Shown here in pieces: positions 38,241 to 47,640 of a stretch of DNA of 64,000 nucleotides. Origin of the DNA: Euonymus europaeus (Eukaryota > Streptophyta > Magnoliopsida > Celastrales > Celastraceae); assembly GCA_963580455.1 (NCBI GenBank), contig OY756968.1:10257929-10321928 (forward strand). The letters run 5' to 3'. Below the pieces are notes generated by a model. That model did no database searches. It was not told where the DNA came from and was given only the letters and a program-made list of their open reading frames with translations. How positions within the stretch are numbered: position 1 is the stretch's first letter; the number at the start of each line of letters is the position of its first letter. The position numbers and the translations under genes are program-made.

Positions 38241-40244
38241 ATGGCTTACACTAGTACTAGACCACATGATGGTGAGGGCTTGTCATCAAATAGGCCACCG
38301 TTCTTTGATGGCAAGGACTATGGTTTTTGGAAGAATAGGATGAGGATTTTTATTAGGAGTATGGATATGGTCTTATGGAGAGTTATAGAGAATGGACCAT
38401 TCATTCCTACCAAGAGAGAGGGAGATAAGGTAGTTCCTAAGGATGAGAGTGAGTATAGCGAGAGTGATGACAAGAAGGTGAGCTTAAATGAAAAAGCAAT
38501 TAACTTGTTACATATTGCATTAGCTAGGGGTGAGTATGATCATATTAGTGCATGCATTAGTGCTCAAGAGATTTGGAAAATGTTAGAATTAAAGCATGAA
38601 GGAACTAGTCAAGTTAAAGATTGCAAAATTAACATGTTAGTGCAAAAATATGAATTGTTCAAAATGCTTGAAGGTGAATGCATTAGTGACATGTTTAATA
38701 GGTTGACATGCATATGCAATGATTTGAATGCTCTTGGCAAACCTTACCCTATGCATGACAAGGTACAAAAGGTTCTAAGGAGCTTACCTAGAAATTGGAG
38801 TGAGAAGGTGACCGCCATTGAGGAGGCCAAAGACGTGAGGACTTTGAAGTTGGATGAGCTCATTGGGAGCTTGATGACTCATGAGATGAAAGTGTTAAAT
38901 AGAGTGGATGAGGAGCCTCAAAGGAAGAAGGGCATTGCCCTAGCCGTGACCTCTAAGCCAAGGGAGGCCATGAGTCATGGTGAAAGGGAAGTGTCTTCAA
39001 GTAGTGAGAGTGAAGATAGTGATGATGAGATGGCTATGATGGTGAAGAATTTCAAGAAATTTGTGAGGAACAAGAGAGGTGGATTCAAGAATCGAAAGTT
39101 CAAAGACAAGGAGAAGGAGAAGGAAAGAGAGAAACCAACTTGTTTCAATTGTGGCAAAGTTGGTCACTTTATTGCCGAGTGCCCCAAAGCATCCAAGAAA
39201 TATCACAAAGGGAAAGGCAAAGAGAAGAAGAAGGCATTGAAAGCAACATGGGATGATTCATCATCAAGCTCATCAAGTGAGGATGAGATGGAGCATAAGG
39301 CACACTTTTGTCTTATGGCAAAAGAAGAGAAAATTGACTCATCCTCTCAAGATGAGATGGTAAAAGATTCTACTCCTTTAACCTATGATGAATTATATTC
39401 CAATTATGATGATTTATGTGATTCTCATGGTATGTTGCTTAGAAAGTGCAAACAACTTAAGAAAGAAAATGCTAGACTTATGAAAAATGATGAAATGCAT
39501 GTTAGTGAACTTAAGGAGTTGAATGCCAAGTATGTTGCTATATGTGCTAAAAATGATGATATGATACTTGAGCATGATGTTTTGATTGATGAGAATAAGT
39601 GTCTAAAACAAAAATCTCTTATGCTTGATGAGAATGCTTGTATGGCTGAAAATTCAAATGTAAATATGCATGATTATGATCATCTTAAAGCTAGGGTGCT
39701 TGAGTTAGAAGAAGAATTAGTTACATGGGATGAACATGAGTGCATAATGATTTCTAATACTACTTCCTTGCAACATGAGCTTGATATGATGAAAGAAAGG
39801 AATAAATTTTTAGAGACTCAATTATCTAAATTTGCCATGAGTTCCTTGAAATTGGATGAAATGTTGGCCTCTCAAAGGCATTATTTAGATAGGAGTGGAC
39901 TTGGTTATGATGCTATGACTCTTGATGGTTCTAAATGTGAAAATGAAGAATCGGTTAAGCTTGTAAGACCTATTGGAGTCTTGACTAAAGCTCCAAGAAC
40001 CATGCTAGGTTCGGCCAAGGCTTCAAAAGCCAAGGCCAAAGGTGTTCACCCCTTGGGTGGTGCATCTTCATTTAGGGCCACATTCCCTAGAGTGAGAGAA
40101 GTGAGGTTGAAGAAGTGTTGGGTGCCAAAGTGCTTGAAATATGTTGATAAGCTTGATTATGCAAGATGTGTGCTTAATGTGAATGCTTATACAATTGTGG
40201 CTAACCCTCAAGGATCCAAAGTTTGGATACCTAAATTGTCTTGA
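38241..40244 (+). CDS. gag: Copia Gag (nucleocapsid/capsid polyprotein), 667 aa
   Basis: Gag forms the virus-like particle and packages element RNA in the cytoplasm. The ATG at 38241 lies about 40 bp after the primer site. Residues about 20-34 contain PFFDGKDYGFWKNRM, the usual start of the copia Gag (UBN2-type) region, which runs to about 215. An acidic Ser/Glu/Asp segment (about 250-265) and a Lys/Arg-rich segment precede one CCHC zinc knuckle (C301, C304, H309, C314). The rest (about 390-545) is heptad-like and Leu/Lys/Glu-rich, a probable coiled coil, as in Sirevirus Gags. The frame is uninterrupted. It ends at TGA (40242-40244); pol continues in the same frame after a second stop. Expression is expected from the 5' LTR. 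Confidence 0.93.
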   Translation: MAYTSTRPHDGEGLSSNRPPFFDGKDYGFWKNRMRIFIRSMDMVLWRVIENGPFIPTKREGDKVVPKDESEYSESDDKKVSLNEKAINLLHIALARGEYDHISACISAQEIWKMLELKHEGTSQVKDCKINMLVQKYELFKMLEGECISDMFNRLTCICNDLNALGKPYPMHDKVQKVLRSLPRNWSEKVTAIEEAKDVRTLKLDELIGSLMTHEMKVLNRVDEEPQRKKGIALAVTSKPREAMSHGEREVSSSSESEDSDDEMAMMVKNFKKFVRNKRGGFKNRKFKDKEKEKEREKPTCFNCGKVGHFIAECPKASKKYHKGKGKEKKKALKATWDDSSSSSSSEDEMEHKAHFCLMAKEEKIDSSSQDEMVKDSTPLTYDELYSNYDDLCDSHGMLLRKCKQLKKENARLMKNDEMHVSELKELNAKYVAICAKNDDMILEHDVLIDENKCLKQKSLMLDENACMAENSNVNMHDYDHLKARVLELEEELVTWDEHECIMISNTTSLQHELDMMKERNKFLETQLSKFAMSSLKLDEMLASQRHYLDRSGLGYDAMTLDGSKCENEESVKLVRPIGVLTKAPRTMLGSAKASKAKAKGVHPLGGASSFRATFPRVREVRLKKCWVPKCLKYVDKLDYARCVLNVNAYTIVANPQGSKVWIPKLS

Positions 40245-40259
40245 TCTTACTTTGGATAG
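40242..40259 (+). other. gag-pol junction with two in-frame stops
   Basis: The gag frame ends with TGA at 40242; four sense codons later there is TAG at 40257-40259, and the pol frame then stays open for 1071 codons. Gag and pol are therefore in one frame, separated by two stop codons 15 bp apart. SIRE-type elements are known to separate gag and pol with a stop in the same frame. The second stop could be a family feature or a private mutation. Confidence 0.85.
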
Positions 40260-43200
40260 GTGTGCTTCAAGTCTTCATCCAATCCATGTCAATGGTATTT
40301 GGATAGTGGGTGCTCAAGGCACATGAGTGGAGATCGATCTTTATTTACTTCCTTTAATGAGAAGAAGAATGGTGGATATGTCACTTTTGGAGACAACTCT
40401 AAAGGAAAGATCCTAGGCATAGGATCGGTTGGTAAGGGTTCCTTTACTATAAATGATTGTCTCTTGGTTGAAAGGTTGCAATTTAACTTGCTTAGTATTA
40501 GTCACTTAGCGGATAAAGGATTTGATTCTCATTTTAAGAAAGGTAGATGTTGCATTGTAGATGAGCATGATAATATCATTACATCCGGTGTTAGAGTAGG
40601 TCATATGTATGCACTTGATTTGAATATGATGAATGATAGTGTGACATGTTTGATTGCTTCTAATGATAGTGTGATGCATTGGCATAGGAGATTAGGGCAT
40701 GTAGGTGTTTCTACTTTGAGAAAGCTTAGTTCAAAAGAATTAGTTAGAGGCTTACCCAAGTTGAAGTTTGGTGATTCAATTGTGTGTGAACATTGCATTA
40801 GAGGTAAGCAAATTAAGGAGTCTTTTAAATCAAAAAATATTGTTTCTACTTCTAGGCCACTTCAACTATTGCATATTGATTTGTTTGGTCCTAGTAGGAC
40901 AAAGAGTTTAGGTGGCAAGTATTATGCATTTGTTATTGTTGATGATTATTCAAGGTTTACTTGGTGTTTGTTTTTAGCTCATAAAAGTGATGCATTACAT
41001 GAGTTTAAATCTTTCATTAAAAGAGTGCAAAATGAGCATGAATTGCATGTTTCCAAAATTAGGAGTGACCATGGAGGTGAATTTGAAAACTATGGATTTG
41101 ATGCTTTATGTGATTCTTATGGCATTACACATAATTTTAGTGCACCTAGAACACCACAACAAAATGGAGTTGTTGAAAGGAAAAATAGGACATTACAAGA
41201 ATTAGGTAGAACCATGATGCTTGAATATGCCTTACCTAAATACTTTTGGGCCGAAGCTATAAATAATGCATGTTATGTCTCAAATAGGTTGTCTATTAGA
41301 AAGATTTTGAAAAAGACTCCATATGAGCTTTTGTATGCTAGGAAGCCTAAAGTTGACTATTTTAGAGTGTTTGGTTGTAAATGCTATATTTTGAATACAA
41401 AAGAAAATCTTGATAAGTTTGATGCTAAGAGTGAAATTGGTATATTTCTTGGTTATTCTACTCATTCTAGAGCTTATAGAGTTTTTAATGATAAGTCTAA
41501 GGTTGTGGAAGAAAGTGTGCATGTTAAATTCGATGATATGTTTTCACTTGATCCAAATGTGCTTGTAGAAGAAGAAATTTCAGGTTTTGAAGGGCTAGAT
41601 CATCCAAAGAGTTCACACTCTATTGGTGGTCATGATCTACAAATAAAAGAGGATGATGATTTATTGGTGGGAAGCTTGAAGGAGATGAAAATCTCAAATG
41701 ATGCTACATCAAATCAAGAAAATCAAGTGGAACCTATGTCTAATAATGAAGATCATGATGAACATGGTAATGATATACAATCGGGCAGCTCTAATAATCA
41801 AGGAAATAGGCTTCAAAAGAAGGACAAGCACATGCATCCTAAAGAGCTTATCATTGGAGACTTCTCAAAAGGCATTCAAACAAGATCAAGATTGAATTCG
41901 ACGGTCAACTCTCATCCTTTAAATCTTTATGCTATGATATCTATGATAGAACCTAAGAATGTAAAAGATGCTTTAATTGATGAAGATTGGATTTTTGCTA
42001 TGCAAGAAGAACTTGAACAATTTGAAAGAAGCAAGGTTTGGACACTTGTTCCAAAACCTAGAGACCACACCATTATTGGAACCAAATGGGTGTTTAGAAA
42101 TAAGATGAATGAGAATGGTGAAGTGACTAGGAATAAGGCTAGGCTAGTAGCTCAAGGTTATTGTCAAGAAGAGGGTATAGATTATGAAGAAACCTTTGCA
42201 CCGGTTGCAAGGTTGGAGGCCATTAGACTTTTATTAGCTTTTGCATGCTATAAGGGTTTTAAACTTTTTCAAATGGATGTTAAGAGTGCTTTCTTGAATG
42301 GTGTGATAAATGAGGAAGTGTATGTTAAACAACCTCCGGGTTTTGAATCTAAAGAATACCCTAATCATGTTTATAAATTAGACAAGGCATTGTATGGCTT
42401 AAAGCAAGCACCTAGGGCATGGTATGAGAGACTTAGTAAATTCTTGTTAGAAAATGATTTTTCTTGTGGTAGTATTGATAATACTTTGTTTACTAAATGC
42501 AAAGGTGATGACTTGTTGATTGTGCAAATATATGTGGATGACATTATATTTGGTGCTACTTTGGAATCAATGTGTGATGAATTTGCTATGTGCATGAAAA
42601 GTGAATTTGAAATGTCTATGATGGGTGAGTTGACATATTTTCTAGGATTGCAAATTAGACAAACATTGCATGGCATTCATATAAGTCAAACTAAATACAC
42701 TTTTGACTTGCTTAAAAGGTTTGGGATGGACTTGTCTAAAGGATGTTCTACACCAATGGGGGTGTCATCCAAATTAGAAGCCGACCTTAAAAGCAAAGAA
42801 GTGGATCAAAAGATGTATAGGTCTATGATTGGAAGTTTACTTTATTTGACCGCATCTAGGCCGGATATCATGTTTAGTGTGTGTATGTGTGCTAGATATC
42901 AATCTAATCCTAAAGAATCACATTTATTGGCCGTTAAGAGGATATTGAGATACTTGAAAGATACACCAACCTTAGGGTTATGGTATGATAGAAAATCCTC
43001 ATTTGACTTGCATGCTTTTAGTGATGCCGATTATGGAGGTTGTAGAATTGATAGGAAAAGTACAAGTGGTACATGTCAATACCTAGGGAACATGCTTATA
43101 TCTTGGTTTTCAAAGAAACAAACTTGTGTTGCCTTAAGTACAACCGAAGCCGAGTACATGGCCATAGGTAGTTGTGTTGCACAAATTCTATGGATTAAAC

Positions 43201-43475
43201 AACAATTGATTGATTTTAATATGTCATTTGATAACACACTTATTCAATGTGACAACATTAGTGCAATCCATTTATCTAAGAATCCGGTTCATCATCGAAA
43301 AGCCAAACACATTGAGATTAGACATCATTTTATAAGAGATCATGTAGCTAAAGGAAACATTGTGCTTGAACATGTTGAAGGAGAACACAATATTGCCGAT
43401 TTGTTTACAAAACCATTAGCTAAGGATAGGTTTATAAAATTAAGAGATGCATTAGGATTGATTAATGCACCTTGA
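40260..43475 (+). CDS. pol: Copia Pol polyprotein: protease, integrase, reverse transcriptase, RNase H
   Basis: The open frame starts right after TAG (first codon GTG) and is numbered from there, 1071 aa. The aspartic protease motif DSG is at residues 15-17 ([13 protein letters not shown]). Integrase zinc ligands are H142/H147 and C176/C179, and the catalytic triad is D207, D270, E306 with the usual 35-residue D-E spacing. Reverse transcriptase shows [12 protein letters not shown] (D673) and YVDD at 758-761. RNase H has D922, E963 and D998 and ends near [13 protein letters not shown] and DLFTKPL. The protease-integrase-RT-RNase H order is diagnostic of Ty1/copia. There is no frameshift or internal stop, and all catalytic residues are present. 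There is no ATG at the start of the domain, so it is probably made as a Gag-Pol fusion by readthrough or by reinitiation. Pol cleaves the polyprotein, copies the RNA and integrates the cDNA. Confidence 0.95.
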   Translation: MCFKSSSNPCQWYLDSGCSRHMSGDRSLFTSFNEKKNGGYVTFGDNSKGKILGIGSVGKGSFTINDCLLVERLQFNLLSISHLADKGFDSHFKKGRCCIVDEHDNIITSGVRVGHMYALDLNMMNDSVTCLIASNDSVMHWHRRLGHVGVSTLRKLSSKELVRGLPKLKFGDSIVCEHCIRGKQIKESFKSKNIVSTSRPLQLLHIDLFGPSRTKSLGGKYYAFVIVDDYSRFTWCLFLAHKSDALHEFKSFIKRVQNEHELHVSKIRSDHGGEFENYGFDALCDSYGITHNFSAPRTPQQNGVVERKNRTLQELGRTMMLEYALPKYFWAEAINNACYVSNRLSIRKILKKTPYELLYARKPKVDYFRVFGCKCYILNTKENLDKFDAKSEIGIFLGYSTHSRAYRVFNDKSKVVEESVHVKFDDMFSLDPNVLVEEEISGFEGLDHPKSSHSIGGHDLQIKEDDDLLVGSLKEMKISNDATSNQENQVEPMSNNEDHDEHGNDIQSGSSNNQGNRLQKKDKHMHPKELIIGDFSKGIQTRSRLNSTVNSHPLNLYAMISMIEPKNVKDALIDEDWIFAMQEELEQFERSKVWTLVPKPRDHTIIGTKWVFRNKMNENGEVTRNKARLVAQGYCQEEGIDYEETFAPVARLEAIRLLLAFACYKGFKLFQMDVKSAFLNGVINEEVYVKQPPGFESKEYPNHVYKLDKALYGLKQAPRAWYERLSKFLLENDFSCGSIDNTLFTKCKGDDLLIVQIYVDDIIFGATLESMCDEFAMCMKSEFEMSMMGELTYFLGLQIRQTLHGIHISQTKYTFDLLKRFGMDLSKGCSTPMGVSSKLEADLKSKEVDQKMYRSMIGSLLYLTASRPDIMFSVCMCARYQSNPKESHLLAVKRILRYLKDTPTLGLWYDRKSSFDLHAFSDADYGGCRIDRKSTSGTCQYLGNMLISWFSKKQTCVALSTTEAEYMAIGSCVAQILWIKQQLIDFNMSFDNTLIQCDNISAIHLSKNPVHHRKAKHIEIRHHFIRDHVAKGNIVLEHVEGEHNIADLFTKPLAKDRFIKLRDALGLINAP

Positions 43476-44112
43476 ACTCATGGTCTTTACTTAATTGTAT
43501 GTGACACATCTCAATTGGTTATATATACTTATTTGAATGAGATGCACATGTGTAGGGGGAGTTCCCAAATAAACTCTTATGTGTTTGATGTGATTCCTTG
43601 CTTAAATGATGATCCATGATTGCTTCCATGTTATTGGTATTCCTTGCTAGCATATATGAGTTTGAAAACATATTTGATTTTTAATTGGTATTTTGAATGA
43701 TTTTCAAGCTATGCATTCAATGTTTTTACATGGCTTAGGAAGCATTAGTTGATGCACTTCATTGAGTTAAACCATTCATTGTTTTTGAAGTTGCATTACC
43801 CCTATTTCCTCACCATTTTGAGTTCTTACAAAAAGAGGGAGAGATAATTGATGAAAAAGTGCGTATGATTTGATTAAAAATGCATATTAGTTGCACAACT
43901 TAAGGGGGAGTGAGCTTGCCATGTTAAGGGAGAGTAGGAAGCTTAAAGTGAGGGGGAGCATAATAAGATTTTGAAAATCTGAAAATGTATCTCAAAATTT
44001 CATTTGATTTCAACATGGAGATACAATTTTGCTCACTTTATGCTTGAGGTTTGGTATCCAAATTATATTGATATCAAATAGCTCTTTTACATCATGTAGT
44101 TTTGTAATCATC
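43476..44112 (+). other. Copia 3' untranslated region with repeated polypurine motifs
   Basis: No ORF of note, so no env-like gene. Purine-rich strings resembling the real tract occur at 43552-43560 (taggggga), 43830-43844 (aaaaagagggagaga), 43901-43910 (taagggggag), 43925-43940 and 43947-43959 (aagtgagggggag). Repeated polypurine motifs upstream of the 3' LTR are a known Sirevirus trait. Confidence 0.7.
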
Positions 44113-44125
44113 AAAAAGGGGGAGA
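44113..44125 (+). other. Polypurine tract of the copia element
   Basis: AAAAAGGGGGAGA lies one base before the 3' LTR start TGTTGG, the correct position for priming plus-strand synthesis. Confidence 0.92.
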
Positions 44126-44126
44126 T

Positions 44127-46510
44127 TGTTGGACCATAGGTCCTACATTTGTGTTTTGATGCAAAAATACATATTGGACTATTTGATTGTGCTTAACTTT
44201 GGATGAATTTGGATAAATCATGAAATGAATTATATCTACTGATTTAAGCTTCATTATATATCTTTGGAATCATGTTTGATCATGTATGATATAAATTGGA
44301 CGAATCTGGACTGACTTATTTTTCGATGCTAAAATCTGTCACAACATCACACTGCGCACACGTTGATTGAACAGTCATAACTTATTCATATTAGCTCTGA
44401 TTGACTTGATTCTTGTTCTGAAAATTATTTAAGACACTCTGGAATATTTCATTGTCAAATAGTGTCAGGTCAATTTTATGCTTATCAGGTTCAATTTATC
44501 TGTTGAAATAAATTCACCTGTGTAGTCATTAAACTGGGCTAGTTGAGATTTGCATGATCAAATTGAATGACCAAATGACCTCAGTTATAAGTGAAATTTT
44601 GTATGCACATTCAATTATATATGAAATGATTTATCATGTGCTTACTTGAATTTTATTAAGCTTATAACATGTTGATTAACCTAAGTGCTAGCATTGAAGC
44701 TCTTTGAGCTTACAAGCAAAAATGGGATGTTTTGTCATCTATTCTTTTTGTAGGCTTAATCAACTGATCATCATGAGCCTATTTGAAGTATCATGAAGCT
44801 GATTCTATTGAGAAAATTTGTGCATCATGATTTGAAGCTCATGTAGACAAGTTTGGACATGGTCAACCCTACTTGGTTCAAGGTTGACATTTTGTGTGCA
44901 AGAAATGGTTCCAGCCGTGTGCCTTGTGTTATTATTGCTGGAGAATTAACTCAAGAACTTCTAGAAGCTTTATTATTTGATTTGGAGTCAACAAAGTAGA
45001 GGGAATACAAGTTTGAAATACTTGGTTGGTAGTGTGCCTAACACTTGCACTATGGAGACAAGGAAGAGACAAGGGAGAGACAAGATGACATAAAGTTATA
45101 ATATTTTCCAGAATTTAAGATGGACTTGTTTGGCATTCCTTGAGAGAGAGTTGCTTCATGAAGAAGACTCATTTGATTGATCCAAACAAGGTGCAACTCA
45201 AAAGGACAACTCTTGACAAAATGATGCCAACGGCTTGATCTTCAATGGCTGAGATCAATTTCATTTGAATTAAAGAAGGGTCCAGATTTTATAGAAAATG
45301 AAAGGCCAAGATTTGAAGTGGTGTTGATCCAATGGCTAAGATTGTGTTTTGTTTGGAATGAACAATAGGGGGCAGCAACGTCTAGGTGTGGTGAAGAAGC
45401 ATTTGCAGATTTTTTTCTAAGTGTTCAAGCTTACTTGCTCTCAACTTCATCTTCTTGATTCAAGCTTCTTCCTTGCGATCTCTTGCTACCACTTTGATTA
45501 CATTCAAGCCCTCATCTTCCTATTTGAAAGAGAGATCCAAAAACTCCTTGAACCACCCCAAAATCTTTCTACCCTTGGGTACTCTTGGTGTGTTCTTGAG
45601 AGTTCTTCAACAAAGCTTCACCTAAACCTATTATTGATCTTTTGTGAGCTTTGTGTGAGATTACAAGAGTGTTTGCTACACATTTGATTCCAAACCCATT
45701 TGAGCAACATCTTGTGAATTTGAGTGTTCTCCAACCATATATAGCCTAGAGCTAATCTTGAGAGAACCAAAATCCAAATACTTGTAAAAGTCCCTTTTGA
45801 GGGCATTACCTTTGAGAGGTGTGTGAAAGTTTAAGGTTAGCTTCAAACCTTGTTGGTGTACAAGTTTGGGGTGTTCTTGGAAACCCTAAGTTTGTGGTGA
45901 ACTTGCAAAACGACATATATCCTTTAGTGGATTGGGAAATCCTAAGCTTGAGGGCTTAGGTAGTGGATGTAGGTGTGAGCACCGAACCACTATATATCCT
46001 TGTGCACACTATTTTGATTTCCTTGCTTGTTTGTGTGTTAAACTTGCTGCCTTGTAGTGACTTGTTTTTTATTATCATTCTATTGGTGTTATTGGTGATT
46101 TGTGTGCCTTAGAAGTTGATATTAGGGTGTTGCTTGCTGCCATTGCTTGTTGGGATATTGCTTGTGGTTGAACAACTTGTGATTATTGAATTCTAGGTAT
46201 ACTTTTGAATTTTAATTTTCCAGAATACCAATCTGTCCGTGAATTGTTCATATAGCTAGACTTTGAATTTTAAGCTGAATTTTTGATATAGTGTTCATTG
46301 AGGTGTTGTAATATTGCATATCAAATTTCGTTACATTCCGAGTTGAATTGCTAGGTCAAATTACATTTACACGATTAGTGCGCAGATTTGCATTCTTGAC
46401 ATTGCCTTAATCATTTGTGAGTTTTTAGGTTGTGGTTTTGTACTTGGGGTTTATACTTAGTTTTTTAAAACACAATTCACCCCCCCTCTTGTGTTAGCCT
46501 AGTGATTTCA
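44127..46510 (+). repeat. 3' LTR of the copia element
   Basis: 2384 bp, the same length as the 5' LTR, TGTTGG...TTTCA. C instead of A at 44146 and C instead of T at 44301 (a CpG site here, TpG in the 5' copy) are the only differences seen by eye. Followed directly by the gtagc target duplication. Confidence 0.95.
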
Positions 46511-46515
46511 GTAGC
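46511..46515. other. Target site duplication, right copy (gtagc)
   Basis: Identical to 35796-35800. On the minus strand the gypsy extra ORF reads up to this point and resumes at 35800. Confidence 0.95.
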
Positions 46516-46956
46516 CTCCTCTCGATCGTGTGTTCCTTGACACAAATCATCAATCATTTCCTCTTTGGAAATAGAGATCGGCGGCAGAAAACCTTGAGCC
46601 ACATCAGAAGTAGGCGGAAATCCGAAACGGAAGCTGACATCTGCGGATGTGAATGTAAGCCGAATACCAGCAACATTAACCTGATAAATTGGTGGAGCTT
46701 TGGCAGGGTGCGGTAATTCTAGAAGAGTGTGATAAAAGGAGCGAACGAGATCAGGATACACCGGTTAAACTTCTTCTAGATCCGGTTCGACTAAGAACAT
46801 CAGAGAATGATCTCGAAGGTAGCTCTGTGCCCAATCATTGGCAGGTTCGTTCAGGATGGCAGAATCAATTCTTCGCTCAGGAATGATTTTTGCTCTAGCA
46901 AATAAGGCTTTCGAAGATGAAGAACTGGGAATGGTGACTCTTGGGCGGCGCGGCAT
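46511..46956 (-). pseudogene. Extra ORF of the gypsy element, N-terminal part (Transposase_32-like), broken
   Basis: Minus-strand ORF starting at 46956 with MPRRPRVTIPSSSSSKALFA, a short basic and Ser-rich N-terminus followed by the conserved-looking NEPANDWAQSYLRDHSLMFL. An in-frame TAA at 46767-46765 interrupts it; the same frame continues from 46764 with YPDLVRSFYHTL and FRFGFPPTSDVAQGF up to the copia insertion. The order and motifs match the plant transposon protein family (Transposase_32) often found downstream of pol or in degenerate Ty3/gypsy elements; the function is not known. One stop and the 10.7-kb insertion make it non-functional. The C-terminal continuation is at 35800-35232. 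Confidence 0.68.
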
Positions 46957-47499
46957 TCTATTTAGGAGCGGAAGAAAAACTTGTTAGAAGAGACAAAAGT
47001 AACGACAACATTTGAAGAAAAAGAATAAGAAAAACACAATTTTTTTTTGATGATTTTTTTTTATATATGTGAAGAATATATAAACAATTATACCACTAAT
47101 TACACCAGGTAAATTCTCAGGAAAGACTGGAGGGACACAGTGGTCCACTTAAATACCAAACTCCTTAGACAGAATTTCTTAGACATGCAATTAGTAGTAC
47201 AATATATCATACCAATTTACCCGAGCAAAATATATATTGCAGAAGTAATCCCAAATATATATATATATATATATAGATATACTGTTTTTTTTCCAGAAGA
47301 TACAACAAGAAAGAAAACAGAGTTTGAAAATCACTTTTTCAATTTTTCTTTAATTTTAAGTTTTTTTTTTGTTTTTTTTCAATAAAATAAAATAAAATAA
47401 ACAAAACAAAAAATAAACACACAAGTAGAGTGAACAAGAAATATGGGTTGCCTCCCACAAGCGCTAAGTTTAGCGTCGTCAGCCAGACATAAGGATGTC
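46957..47499 (-). other. Gypsy spacer between pol and the extra ORF
   Basis: Non-coding and AT-rich. Contains T-rich runs at 47040-47062 and 47340-47380, an (AT)n run at 47255-47275 and an (aaaat)n-like run at 47383-47405. On the minus strand 47466-47445 reads GCGCTTGTGGGAGGCAACCC, a motif repeatedly seen downstream of pol in plant Athila/Tat-type elements. No gene is seen. Confidence 0.65.
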
Positions 47500-47640
47500 T
47501 CAAGTGAGTGGAACAGGATCGGTGAGCCATAAATTTTCCTCAACATTGTCTGTTGCTGGCTCTAAATAGTGCTTGAGATGATGACCATTCACTTTAAAAA
47601 TATTTCTCGTCTGTGGGTGTTGAAGATTCACTGCACCATG
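47500..47640 (-). pseudogene. pol: C-terminal end of Ty3/gypsy Pol, 5'-truncated
   Basis: The minus strand reads HGAVNLQHPQTRNIFKVNGH, then HLKHYLEPATDNVEENLW, ending at TGA (47502-47500). The FKVNGxxLKHY signature is the well-known last segment of Ty3/gypsy polyproteins in plants, just after the integrase C-terminal domain. Only about 46 codons remain; upstream the sequence changes to satellite at about 47639. The remainder of integrase, RT, RNase H, protease and gag are missing. Confidence 0.75.

Larger units (their letters stand above)
35801..46510 (+). mobile_element. Complete Ty1/copia LTR retrotransposon, SIRE/Maximus-like
   Basis: The element is 10710 bp long. Its two LTRs are the same length (35801-38184 and 44127-46510). 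It has a tRNA-Met type primer site, a gag ORF with a CCHC zinc knuckle, a pol ORF ordered protease, integrase, reverse transcriptase, RNase H (the copia order), a polypurine tract and a perfect gtagc target duplication. The large Gag with a long C-terminal coiled coil, the separate gag and pol frames, and the repeated polypurine motifs in the 3' region agree with Sireviruses; no env-like ORF follows pol. By eye the LTRs differ at two sites (35820/44146 and 35975/44301), so insertion was recent. It is nested in a minus-strand Ty3/gypsy remnant. All parts needed for movement look intact apart from the stop codons between gag and pol. Confidence 0.95.
32611..47638 (-). mobile_element. Ty3/gypsy retrotransposon, 3' part only, interrupted by a copia element
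   Basis: Read on the minus strand, the order is end of pol (47640-47500), spacer with 'gcgcttgtgggaggcaaccc', an extra ORF (46956 onward, continuing at 35800), a second spacer, polypurine tract (34133-34121) and a 3' LTR (34120-32611). The pol end motif 'FKVNGHHLKHYL' and the 'gggaggcaaccc' motif are known from plant non-chromoviral Ty3/gypsy elements of the Athila/Tat type; that lineage call is an inference. The 5' LTR, gag and most of pol are absent because satellite resumes at about 47639. No target duplication flanks the fragment. Confidence 0.85.

Noticed and set aside
43476..44112. Possible env-like gene after pol, as in some SIRE elements
   Set aside because: Only about 640 bp remain before the 3' LTR and no sizeable frame is open.
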